Below are positions 7,263-14,090 of a stretch of 30,520 nt of DNA, piece by piece. Made by a program: the position numbers and the translations under genes. The notes under the pieces were generated by a model. The model saw only the letters and a program-made list of their open reading frames with translations. It made no database searches and was not told the DNA's origin. The stretch's first letter is position 1, and each line of letters starts with the position of its first letter. The DNA comes from Candidatus Helarchaeota archaeon (GTDB lineage: Archaea > Asgardarchaeota > Lokiarchaeia > Helarchaeales > HEL-GB-A), in NCBI GenBank assembly GCA_016840125.1, contig JAEOSY010000532.1:1-30520 (forward strand). The letters run 5' to 3'.

Positions 7263-8327
7263 ATGACAATCGTAGGAACGATTTTAACATTACAAACAAA
7301 AGCCCTCTTTTACAAGAGCTTTGTAGAGGAATTAACACAACCAACAGAGTTATTAGCGGGATTTTTACAGGCTTTAGATATTTTTGCAACAAAAATGGGA
7401 GGTGGTGGGATGCAAACTCTAAATCTGGGTAGAATAAAGTTTTATAATCATATGATTAACAACGAAGCTCATTTGAGGTTAGTCATTATAGCAGATCAGG
7501 CGTCACCTGATTCTGAATTGAACGAAGTTATTAAGAGAATCGAAGATTCAATTTTACCAAAGTATTCAATCCAAGATTTTGAAAAGTATTCCTCCGAACC
7601 ATCTCATTTTGATACTTTGGACCCTATAATAACACCAATTGTTTATGAAGTAAATCGTGCATCTTTTGATAAGATTAGCCCAACTGAGGCTTTGCCTTAC
7701 CCCGTTCAAGAACAACCTGAATTGAATCTAAGAGAAGGGAGTATCCCCTTTTTGCGAAAACTTCTAAAGAAAGATTTAGCAAAAGTGGTCTATGGTCTTT
7801 TTATTGGTATGAGAATCGTAGTTACAGGAGATCCAGATCTTATCAATCAAGTTATGGATTCAATAGAAATTTTTTCGCCGCATCGTAATCTGAAAAAAGC
7901 ATACTGGATTACAGATATCGAAAAATCGGGATTTGATATCATTGGAGTTCCCCCCCAATTGTGTAATCTCTACTTGGATTCGATTAGGGTCAATCTCATA
8001 AAAAAAACGGTTGTGGGATTAAAAAGTAATAAAAATTTTAGCAAAATTGTAAAACAACTCGAAAAGTTAAAAGCTGAAAAGGTTCTCCCCTTTATTAAAA
8101 AACAATTTAACTTTTTATTCAAAAAATTAAGAGAATTTGTGGATTTAATTAATCGAGATGAACTAAGCAATAAAGGATTGAAGAAATTCAGTCAGAATAT
8201 AGATAGAGCGACATTGAAGGTGCTTGAGAGTTTTTTTTATTGGAACTATCCAAGATTTTCGCGTCGAATAAAGAAAGTTGCAGATCAAATTAGGGCCCAC
8301 CTTTTAGCTGAAGACGTGCTCCTATAA
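7263..8327 (+). CDS. Longin plus DENN-like domain protein (possible small-GTPase regulator)
   Basis: Residues 1-110 look like a longin/roadblock-type domain: strand IVGTILTLQTKALFYKSF, helix LLAGFLQALDIFATKM, strand GGMQTLNLGRIKFY, strand HLRLVIIADQ, and a terminal helix. Residues ~165-250 follow the central DENN pattern: YGLFIGMRIVVTGDP (a hydrophobic helix running into a strand), INQVMDSIEIFSPHRNLKKA, then FDIIGVPPQL and a short strand IRVNLIKKTVVG. Residues 255-345 are helical, where DENN proteins carry their last subdomain. Longin plus DENN is the core architecture of folliculin, C9ORF72/SMCR8 and Rab GEFs. Function as a GEF or GAP here is inference. No in-frame ATG precedes 7263 after the stop at 7233. 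It follows the 7TM gene by 70 bp. Confidence 0.72.
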   Translation: MTIVGTILTLQTKALFYKSFVEELTQPTELLAGFLQALDIFATKMGGGGMQTLNLGRIKFYNHMINNEAHLRLVIIADQASPDSELNEVIKRIEDSILPKYSIQDFEKYSSEPSHFDTLDPIITPIVYEVNRASFDKISPTEALPYPVQEQPELNLREGSIPFLRKLLKKDLAKVVYGLFIGMRIVVTGDPDLINQVMDSIEIFSPHRNLKKAYWITDIEKSGFDIIGVPPQLCNLYLDSIRVNLIKKTVVGLKSNKNFSKIVKQLEKLKAEKVLPFIKKQFNFLFKKLREFVDLINRDELSNKGLKKFSQNIDRATLKVLESFFYWNYPRFSRRIKKVADQIRAHLLAEDVLL

Positions 8328-8478
8328 TTATCCTAATGGTTTTAATTCGAATCGATTTTTATTTACCTAACAGGTTATTAAATCAAACTGAAAATTAGAA
8401 ATTAACTATGGTATAGCTATTTTAATTTAAATTAGATGGATTATTTTTACAAATATGATTATGTAAGGTAGATGGTTG

Positions 8479-9219
8479 ATGAAAATTTGGTATGAAAATG
8501 ATGATTTTTGGGAAATAATGGCGCCAAAAATGTTTACAGAAGAACATTGGAAAAGAGCACCCGAAGAAGTTGAAAAAGTTATTGCTTTACTTGAAATTAA
8601 ACCACCGGCTCATGTACTGGATTTGTGTTGTGGTCCTGGGAGGCATTCCCTAGAGTTATCACGTAGAGGTTTTACAGTCACAGCTTTAGATAGAACAGCT
8701 AAATATTTAAATGAAGCACAAAAACAAGCTAAGGTGGATACACTAGAAATAGAGTTTATCCAAGATGATATGAGAGCCTTCTCTAGGTTAGAAACTTTTG
8801 ATGCGATTATTAATCTTTTTACATCATTTGGCTACTTTGAAAACTTAGAAGATGATAAAAAGGTTCTTGGAAATATTTATTCTTCTTTGAAATCAGGCGG
8901 AAAATTACTCATAGATTTGATTGGGAAGGAAATAATTTCTCGAATTTACCACAAACATTACTGGTATGAAAAAGAGGGTGCTTTATACTTAGAGGAGAGT
9001 AAGCCTATCAATGGTTGGGAACGAATAAAGAATAGATGGATAATGATCAAAGGTGATGAAAAACACGAATTTGAGATTACTCATAGATTATATTCGGGAA
9101 CGGAACTATCTTGGCTATTATCGGAAGCTGGTTTTCAATCAATTAAATTATTTGGTAGCTTCGAAGGAACCCCCTATGATACCACGGCACAGCGGCTTAT
9201 AGCCGTAGCAATCAAATAA
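8479..9219 (+). CDS. Class I SAM-dependent methyltransferase
   Basis: The 246-residue protein has the class I fold markers: motif I VLDLCCGPGRHSLELS with an acidic strand end (TALD), IQDDMRAF at motif II/III, and FDAIINLFTSFGYF followed by a helix and SGGKLLIDL. The order matches UbiE/Tam-like small-molecule methyltransferases of about 250 residues. The substrate cannot be read from sequence. The ATG at 8479 is preceded by GGTAGATGG; a TTG three bases earlier is in frame but less likely. It stands alone between the longin-DENN gene (151-bp gap) and the carbonic-anhydrase-family gene (76-bp gap). Confidence 0.88.
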   Translation: MKIWYENDDFWEIMAPKMFTEEHWKRAPEEVEKVIALLEIKPPAHVLDLCCGPGRHSLELSRRGFTVTALDRTAKYLNEAQKQAKVDTLEIEFIQDDMRAFSRLETFDAIINLFTSFGYFENLEDDKKVLGNIYSSLKSGGKLLIDLIGKEIISRIYHKHYWYEKEGALYLEESKPINGWERIKNRWIMIKGDEKHEFEITHRLYSGTELSWLLSEAGFQSIKLFGSFEGTPYDTTAQRLIAVAIK

Positions 9220-9295
9220 TCTAAAAATCTTATAGCTAATGAAAACTTAATGTAGGATTCATTCTAGGTAAAAATACATTTGAGGTTGAGTAAGT

Positions 9296-9838
9296 ATGTC
9301 GGAAAACCCACGCATTATAAAAAGTCCAGTGGATGGAAAGGAACCGAAAATTCATCCCTCCGTATTTATTGCGCCGAGTGCAACGATTATAGGGAATGTA
9401 GAGATAGATGAGGGATCTAATATCTGGTATAACGCGGTGATCAGAGCTGAGGCGAGTAAAATCACCATCGGGAAGGATTGCTCCATCCAAGAATCGGTCA
9501 CAATCCATACCGAGCCAGGAACTGAGCTCTATATCGGAGATAATGTGCTTATGGGTCATTGTTCAATGGTCCATGGTCCCGGAAAGATTGGAAATAATGT
9601 AATGATTGGGATATCTGCCACCGTGCTCCAAAATCACGAGATCGAGGATAACGTAATCATTGCTGCCGGATCCGTTGCGAGAGGAAAGTATGAGTCCATG
9701 GGGATGTATGCAGGAGTTATTGCAAAGAAGATGAAAGATATCAGGAAAAGTGCAATTAGAGGCTTACAGACCGGTATAATGTTCTATGTGGAGAATGGAC
9801 GGAAGTTCAAGAAGTTTTATGAGGACCAGTCCAAATAA
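9296..9838 (+). CDS. Gamma-carbonic anhydrase family protein (left-handed beta-helix)
   Basis: At 180 residues this has the typical length of the family, with hexapeptide repeats through about residues 15-130 and a C-terminal helix. The three histidines that bind the metal in gamma-class enzymes are present: His71 (VTIHTEPG), His88 and His93 (GHCSMVHG). The usual VIRGD is VIRAEA here, and the normally conserved GVPAK near the end is GVIAK, so catalytic activity is uncertain. It forms trimers in the family and would hydrate CO2 or act on CoA/ferripyochelin-type ligands. The 3' third of this gene is repeated in decayed form at 11090-11374, and its last 39 bases at 12218-12256. Confidence 0.9.
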   Translation: MSENPRIIKSPVDGKEPKIHPSVFIAPSATIIGNVEIDEGSNIWYNAVIRAEASKITIGKDCSIQESVTIHTEPGTELYIGDNVLMGHCSMVHGPGKIGNNVMIGISATVLQNHEIEDNVIIAAGSVARGKYESMGMYAGVIAKKMKDIRKSAIRGLQTGIMFYVENGRKFKKFYEDQSK

Positions 9839-9850
9839 AGAAGATCTTCT
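9839..9850. repeat. 12-bp palindrome directly after the carbonic-anhydrase stop codon
   Basis: AGAAGATCTTCT is a perfect palindrome beginning on the base after the stop codon, in the 46-bp gap between convergent genes. It could fold into a small structure only as a dimer, since there is no loop. No function is claimed. Confidence 0.3.
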
Positions 9851-9884
9851 CGTAAAAAATTAATGGATAATATCCATATCCAAT

Positions 9885-11033
9885 TCAAGGAAGGGGATTA
9901 CTAATAGGGTAATTCCCGTATTTTTTAGTAGAGGTTATTAGTGTGTTATAATTTCTGTAAGTGATTTGAGGATTAATTGAATGACTATCCGCTAAAATAA
10001 ATCCACCTCCAGGGGCGCAATGCTGAATTAATTTACGCACGGATAATTCGATGTCCTCTGGGATTCCTCTGGTAAGTAAATCGATCGTATCGACGTTGCC
10101 CATTAAAGTAATTTCTTTTCCATATTTTCTTCGAATTTCAAAGATATCCATCGAAGCGGAAGGTTCCAGTGGATTGAGACCATCAATCTTCGTTTCTATA
10201 ACCTTCTCGAGTAATTTGTTAATATTTCCACAAGAGTGAAACATAGCCTTAACGCCATTCTTATGAAGGTAACTGACAAAATCCTTCATTTTGGGAAAGA
10301 TGAATTGAGTGAAATGGCGCGGACTGATTAAAGGCCCCGTTTTATAGCCAAGATCATCAGTGAAGAGAAACAATTCAATGGAGAAGTTGGTCACCAAATA
10401 GTCAATGATTCCTCTCAAGAATTCTTCGATCGTTTTTAACATCTCTCTGATAAAATACGGTCTTTTAAAAAGTAATTTCGTGAAATTCTGGAATCCAAAG
10501 GGTTGCCACGCGGTTTCTAAGAATGATTGGGCCATCGGAATTACATACGGGCCATCTTCCTTAGCTTTTCTCAATGCTGTTCTATAATGTTGGTATCTAC
10601 CTTTTTCATTTGGAACAGGCTGTTTCCACTTCTCATATTTAGCGATAATTTCGTCCACATCACCCGTATCTGAACTAAAAACACCGCCAACATAATTTGT
10701 TAAATGAATTCCCCCTTGATTATAATAAACAAAAGTTCTCCCAAACTCATCAACCATCGTTATGTGTTCAGGAATTGGTATTCCACAAACTGATTTCCCA
10801 GTAACGGTCTCAAATGATACAGGTAAGCTTGCAGTCGGCATAATAACAAGGTCTGTTCCAATTTTCTTGAAAATCCCAACAGTCTTCCTAGGTTCTAAAT
10901 CGTATACACCCACAGGTTTTGGAAAGCCGTAGCCCTGAACCACGTCTAGACTATCTATTGAATAGCAAAAGATTGGTACGCGATCTGGTTCCTCATGGTT
11001 CATTGTGGTCAAAATCCGCTCTCGAGAATCCAT
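9885..11033 (-). CDS. Uroporphyrinogen decarboxylase-fold protein, MtaA/CmuA-like
   Basis: The 382-residue protein has the URO-D superfamily N-terminus (SRERILTTMNHEEPDRVP) and the corrinoid-methyltransferase-type zinc motif HSCG (His266, Cys268) in VKAMFHSCGN. ETKIDGLNPLEPSASMD, the GKEITLMGNVD strand and a GGGFILADSHSIN end follow. The HxCG motif is seen in methylcobalamin:thiol methyltransferases of this superfamily and not in haem-pathway HemE, so a methyl-group or corrinoid role is more likely than porphyrin synthesis. No corrinoid protein or MtaB-like partner is visible in the window. The ATG at 11033 is preceded by GGGGT. It is transcribed against its neighbours and sits between a full and a truncated carbonic-anhydrase gene. 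Confidence 0.87.
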   Translation of the reverse strand: MDSRERILTTMNHEEPDRVPIFCYSIDSLDVVQGYGFPKPVGVYDLEPRKTVGIFKKIGTDLVIMPTASLPVSFETVTGKSVCGIPIPEHITMVDEFGRTFVYYNQGGIHLTNYVGGVFSSDTGDVDEIIAKYEKWKQPVPNEKGRYQHYRTALRKAKEDGPYVIPMAQSFLETAWQPFGFQNFTKLLFKRPYFIREMLKTIEEFLRGIIDYLVTNFSIELFLFTDDLGYKTGPLISPRHFTQFIFPKMKDFVSYLHKNGVKAMFHSCGNINKLLEKVIETKIDGLNPLEPSASMDIFEIRRKYGKEITLMGNVDTIDLLTRGIPEDIELSVRKLIQHCAPGGGFILADSHSINPQITYRNYNTLITSTKKYGNYPISNPLP

Positions 11034-11089
11034 TTTTACCCCTTCATAAATCCATATGAGATGATAAGAAGCTGTATATTCAAAAATAT

Positions 11090-11374
11090 TTGAATGAATC
11101 TGTTTTAGATGATACCTTTGGGATAAAAATTAATGTGCTGATTGGAATCTCAGCTATCGTCCTCCAGAATCACGAGATTGAGGAAAACGTAATCATTGCA
11201 GCGGGTGCGGTTGTGAGAGGTAAATGTGAGTCCATGGGGATGTATGCGGGAGTACCTGCTAAACGAATAAAAGAACTTAAAAAAAGCGCCATACGCGGCT
11301 TGGGCACAGGAATTATGTTCTATGTGGAGAACGGACGGAAGTTTAAGAAGTACTATGAGGATCTATCTAAATAA
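11090..11374 (+). pseudogene. 5'-truncated second copy of the gamma-carbonic anhydrase gene
   Basis: From about 11121 to the stop the reading frame aligns closely with the last ~80 codons of the gene at 9296-9838. Shared blocks include VLQNHEIE, SMGMYAGV, KSAIRGL, TGIMFYVENGRKFKK and a final SK. About 100 N-terminal codons, with all three metal-binding histidines, are absent, and no in-frame ATG precedes residue 45. The frame is still intact, so loss may be recent or a short product may be kept. The remnant has GVPAK and AAGAVV, closer to the family consensus than the full-length copy (GVIAK, AAGSVA). This suggests the remnant is from the older, canonical paralogue. Confidence 0.8.
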
Positions 11375-11391
11375 GAAGTAAAAAAAACTTC
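11375..11391 (+). terminator. Small hairpin after the truncated copy
   Basis: GAAGT and ACTTC pair around a seven-A loop immediately after the stop codon, followed by CTCATCTTTTG. It is a weak stem (five pairs) and could be a terminator or chance. Confidence 0.25.
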
Positions 11392-11483
11392 CTCATCTTT
11401 TGTATTTAATTTGAATACTCGGTTAGATCTTTTTGAGTATTTGAATCCAATTAATTTTAAGGTAAAAAATCAAATAGAAGATA

Positions 11484-12206
11484 ATGAAACCCAACGGATT
11501 CAAGGAAATAGATGTGGATCTCGAGGCACAAAAGGAGGAACTCATTCGAAAATATAAAAGACGCGGTTTAATGCGCGTACTGCATTCAGAATCAGTAGAG
11601 AATGCGTTTCGCAATTTACAAAGGGAATTATTCATGCCAAGAGGCTTTGAATCGAGGGCTTACACAAATCGGGCTTATTTCCTAGCAGAAGGGTCAACGA
11701 TTTCGGCGCCATACATGCATATAATTTTAGCAGAATCTTTACAATTGAAACCGGGGCAGAAATTACTCGAAATTGGTACTGGATCGGGTTATCAAGCTGC
11801 TCTCTGTGCGAAGATTGTAGCACCATCCATCACAGGAGAGGCAGGCCACGTTTTTACAATTGAGAGACTTCCGCAGATTACTCAGTTTGCACGAAATAAC
11901 ATAGAGAAAGCAGGATTGACTAATAAAATTACAGTGGTTTGTGCAGATGGAACCTTGGGGTTACCAAAAGAGGCGCCATTTGATAGAATTTTAGTTACTG
12001 CTTCTGCCAAAGAGGTGCCACCTTCACTTGTTCGACAGTTGAAAGTGGGAGGGAGGCTCATTATACCAGTGGGGCGCTTCCGGCGATTCCAATCACTAAT
12101 TAATCTAACCAAAAAAAGTGAAAATAAAGTGAAGAAGAAGATACTGAGACGATATTCAGTGTATTTTGTGCGGTTAGTTGGAGAAGAGGGATGGTCTGAG
12201 AATTAA
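11484..12206 (+). CDS. pcm: Protein-L-isoaspartate O-methyltransferase
   Basis: The 240-residue protein methylates L-isoaspartyl residues with SAM as the first step of repairing aged proteins. Visible signature: FMPRGF and AYFLAEGSTISAPYMH (about 64-79), which matches the family's substrate-binding GSTISAP-type motif. SAM motif I LLEIGTGSGYQAALCA (94-109), ICTIE-like FTIERLP, and FDRILVTASAKEVPPSLVRQLKVGG also match, with RLIIPVG near the end. Length is slightly above the usual 210-225 because of a longer N-terminus. It lies between the two decayed carbonic-anhydrase fragments. Confidence 0.92.
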   Translation: MKPNGFKEIDVDLEAQKEELIRKYKRRGLMRVLHSESVENAFRNLQRELFMPRGFESRAYTNRAYFLAEGSTISAPYMHIILAESLQLKPGQKLLEIGTGSGYQAALCAKIVAPSITGEAGHVFTIERLPQITQFARNNIEKAGLTNKITVVCADGTLGLPKEAPFDRILVTASAKEVPPSLVRQLKVGGRLIIPVGRFRRFQSLINLTKKSENKVKKKILRRYSVYFVRLVGEEGWSEN

Positions 12207-12217
12207 CTTAAGTCTTC

Positions 12218-12256
12218 CGGAAGTTCAAGGAATTTTATAAGGCGCAATCCAAATAG
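12218..12256 (+). pseudogene. 39-bp relic of the carbonic-anhydrase 3' end
   Basis: Beginning with CGGAAGTTCAAG and ending in a TCCAAATAG stop, this segment reads RKFKEFYKAQSK-stop. It matches codon for codon the end of the gene at 9296-9838 (RKFKKFYEDQSK-stop) and of the remnant at 11090-11374 (RKFKKYYEDLSK-stop). It starts 12 bp after the pcm stop codon. No upstream part of the gene is present. Confidence 0.72.
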
Positions 12257-12272
12257 AGTAGAGAAAGTTAAA

Positions 12273-12279
12273 TTTATAA
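12273..12279 (+). promoter_or_regulatory. Putative TATA box for the flavodoxin gene
   Basis: AAATTTATAATT gives a TTTATAA core about 52 bp before the ATG at 12331. Assigned by likeness and spacing only. Confidence 0.35.
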
Positions 12280-12330
12280 TTCAGATTAAACACTTAAGAA
12301 GTACATATTTAGTTCTGGGTTTGTGAAGAT

Positions 12331-12822
12331 ATGAAAGCACTAATTATCTATTTGTCCTTGTCAGGTCGAACCAAAAAGGTTGCAGAACTCCTTGCGGCAG
12401 AGCTCACCAACTGCGAGGTGGAGATTGAGCAGGTCACCTACCCGAAAGGTAGGAAAGGCTTGAAATATAAAGAAGAAGAAAAGAAGGTCTCAGAAGGAGA
12501 TTTATCCAATTTTAGCTATAATGAACGAATCTTTAACCTCAAACCGTATGATTTGATCTGCATCGGGGTTCCGACGTGGGGTGGCCGTCCCGCCCTTTTC
12601 TTCAACGGATTCATCAGAAAATGTGATACTTTAGAGGGCAAGGCGGTTGTGGTTTTCAATACATGTCGGTTTTATAGCGGGAGCACAATCAAGCGAATGA
12701 AAAGTGGAATCGAGCAGAAGGGGGGCAACGTCATAGAGCAGAAAACGTTCAAAGGTTTGTTCAGTTTGGGTGAGAAAAAACCGAAAGCATACGGTAAAAT
12801 TCTCAACGAACTCGAACTTTAG
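12331..12822 (+). CDS. Flavodoxin-family protein
   Basis: This 163-residue protein has the flavodoxin N-terminal strand and phosphate loop (ALIIYLSLSGRTKKVAELL), where SxSGRT contacts the FMN phosphate. The second loop YDLICIGVPTWGGRPA (about 73-88) carries a Trp next to the expected flavin site, and KAVVVFNTC is the next strand. It would carry electrons or reduce small molecules in the cytosol. It ends 51 bp before the convergent polyferredoxin-like gene. Confidence 0.87.
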   Translation: MKALIIYLSLSGRTKKVAELLAAELTNCEVEIEQVTYPKGRKGLKYKEEEKKVSEGDLSNFSYNERIFNLKPYDLICIGVPTWGGRPALFFNGFIRKCDTLEGKAVVVFNTCRFYSGSTIKRMKSGIEQKGGNVIEQKTFKGLFSLGEKKPKAYGKILNELEL

Positions 12823-12872
12823 TGATGTTAAAGTATTTCTAGAGCTTTCGATAAGAGTAGGTCATGATAAAA

Positions 12873-13766
12873 TCAGTCAATAATTTTACCAGTTATATCC
12901 ACGCGCGATTCGAATCTTTGAATCAACTCATTTATGGCACTAAAATCATCTATTGTAATGGAAATGGCACCTTTAGGACATTCCTTTTCACAACGACCGC
13001 ATCCCAAACAGCTTTCTTGATCAACCATAGCTTTATCATTTACCATCTTAAGTCCATTAAATATACATACTTTAAAACATTTCCCACAACCAACACATTT
13101 CTCTCTATCTATCCTTACTTCAACCCCATCTATTCTTTTTAAGACTTTTTTATAATCGGCTGGGCCATATTTAAATATACTTCCAATACAGCAGCAAGAG
13201 CAACAATGACAAATAGACATGAATTCGTGCTCATAATCTAATACACCATATACTTTCGCATCCCCTCTCAGCTTTCCTAAGCCAGGGATCAAACCATTTT
13301 TATAAGCTAAACGCTCTCTTTCCAAAGCTTCTTCTTTAGTTGCAATGCGTCCATGTAGATTGCCTGGCCATTTAGTCAGGTCTACTTTGCCAGCTCCTCT
13401 CCCTAAAAAAGTGCACCCTATTGTAACATCGTGATTTTCACACTTATTAGCTGTTCGACATGGACAATCCAACATAAGTATGGTCCCTGCCTTTTTAATG
13501 AAATATTCCGTGACAATAAATGGTAATAATTTGTTCTCATAAGTACCCAGAGATACGTTAATTGGTATAGCTGTAGCGGTTTGGGTCTCCAACCCATCGG
13601 GGTAGGCGTATCTTTTGTATATTTGCTTTATTATCGGTAATTTAGCAAGCCGGATCAGCTTCTTCAATCGATTTGCCCGTGGGGTATTGATTTCGATTGG
13701 TTTCAGATCTAACTTGTGTTTTCGTCTCGTAAAGAAAGCTTTTATTCTTCTGAGGTAGTTCTTCAA
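12873..13766 (-). CDS. Two-cluster ferredoxin protein with an N-terminal CxCR / CxCC domain
   Basis: The C-terminus has two 4Fe-4S motifs: Cys224-227-230-234 and Cys253-256-259-263. Before it lies a cysteine-rich domain with CPCR (101-104), Cys109, Cys118 and the striking ICHCCSCCC (185-193). This could bind a third cluster or another metal. The arrangement matches the protein at 24694-25545 (CDCR, CNCTCADC, two clusters), so the two are paralogues. An electron-transfer role is likely; the partner is unknown, and the flavodoxin converging from 12331 is a possible one. The start is a TTG supported by a strong AAGGTGA. The N-terminal ~60 residues are very basic. Confidence 0.85.
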   Translation of the reverse strand: MKNYLRRIKAFFTRRKHKLDLKPIEINTPRANRLKKLIRLAKLPIIKQIYKRYAYPDGLETQTATAIPINVSLGTYENKLLPFIVTEYFIKKAGTILMLDCPCRTANKCENHDVTIGCTFLGRGAGKVDLTKWPGNLHGRIATKEEALERERLAYKNGLIPGLGKLRGDAKVYGVLDYEHEFMSICHCCSCCCIGSIFKYGPADYKKVLKRIDGVEVRIDREKCVGCGKCFKVCIFNGLKMVNDKAMVDQESCLGCGRCEKECPKGAISITIDDFSAINELIQRFESRVDITGKIID

Positions 13767-13770
13767 GTAA

Positions 13771-13777
13771 TCACCTT
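13771..13777 (-). promoter_or_regulatory. Strong ribosome binding site selecting a TTG start
   Basis: On the minus strand AAGGTGA lies four bases upstream of the TTG at 13766-13764. It fixes the start of the ferredoxin protein, which has no nearby ATG. Confidence 0.55.
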
Positions 13778-13891
13778 CTTTAAAATGGAACTTAAGATTT
13801 TAAATTTTTTTATAATAAAGAGATTTATAATGAGACCTATGGTTTCTAAACAAGTACCATAGAATTTGAAATAAAATAAAGAAGGAATAAA

Positions 13892-14047
13892 ATGTCCCGA
13901 AAAATAATTACACTAACTATTCTTTTGATAACGCTTCTAGTAGTGCCATTGTTTGGCTTATTTCATCAATGTGGTACCAATTTCCAAGAAGATAGTCAAG
14001 AATTGGGGCATACTTTTCTAGAAACAAATGTTTGGGTTTTGGATTAG
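13892..14047 (+). CDS. Small exported or membrane-anchored peptide (51 residues)
   Basis: A short frame starts at an ATG seven bases after AAGAAGGA, a good ribosome binding site. The product begins MSRK followed by a hydrophobic stretch (IITLTILLITLLVVPLFGLF) that looks like a signal peptide or single anchor. It then has a polar tail with one cysteine near the end of the hydrophobic part (HQCGTN). I do not recognise it. It lies 43 bp upstream of the phosphomevalonate dehydratase large-subunit gene on the same strand and may share its transcript. Confidence 0.45.
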   Translation: MSRKIITLTILLITLLVVPLFGLFHQCGTNFQEDSQELGHTFLETNVWVLD

Positions 14048-14090
14048 TGAAAAAAAGTACTCTAACAGTTATTAGCATGGGGAAGAAAAG

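Noticed and set aside
7232..7432. 66-codon frame beginning upstream of the longin-DENN gene
   Set aside because: It overlaps the start of the longin gene in another frame and has a polar, asparagine-rich composition without a recognisable domain.
9885..11033. HemE (haem-pathway uroporphyrinogen decarboxylase)
   Set aside because: The HSCG zinc motif and the absence of other haem genes point to the corrinoid-methyltransferase side of the superfamily.
12864..13142. Plus-strand frame of 92 codons rich in threonine and phenylalanine
   Set aside because: It is the antisense of the ferredoxin clusters at 12873-13766, whose cysteine motifs prove the minus-strand reading.
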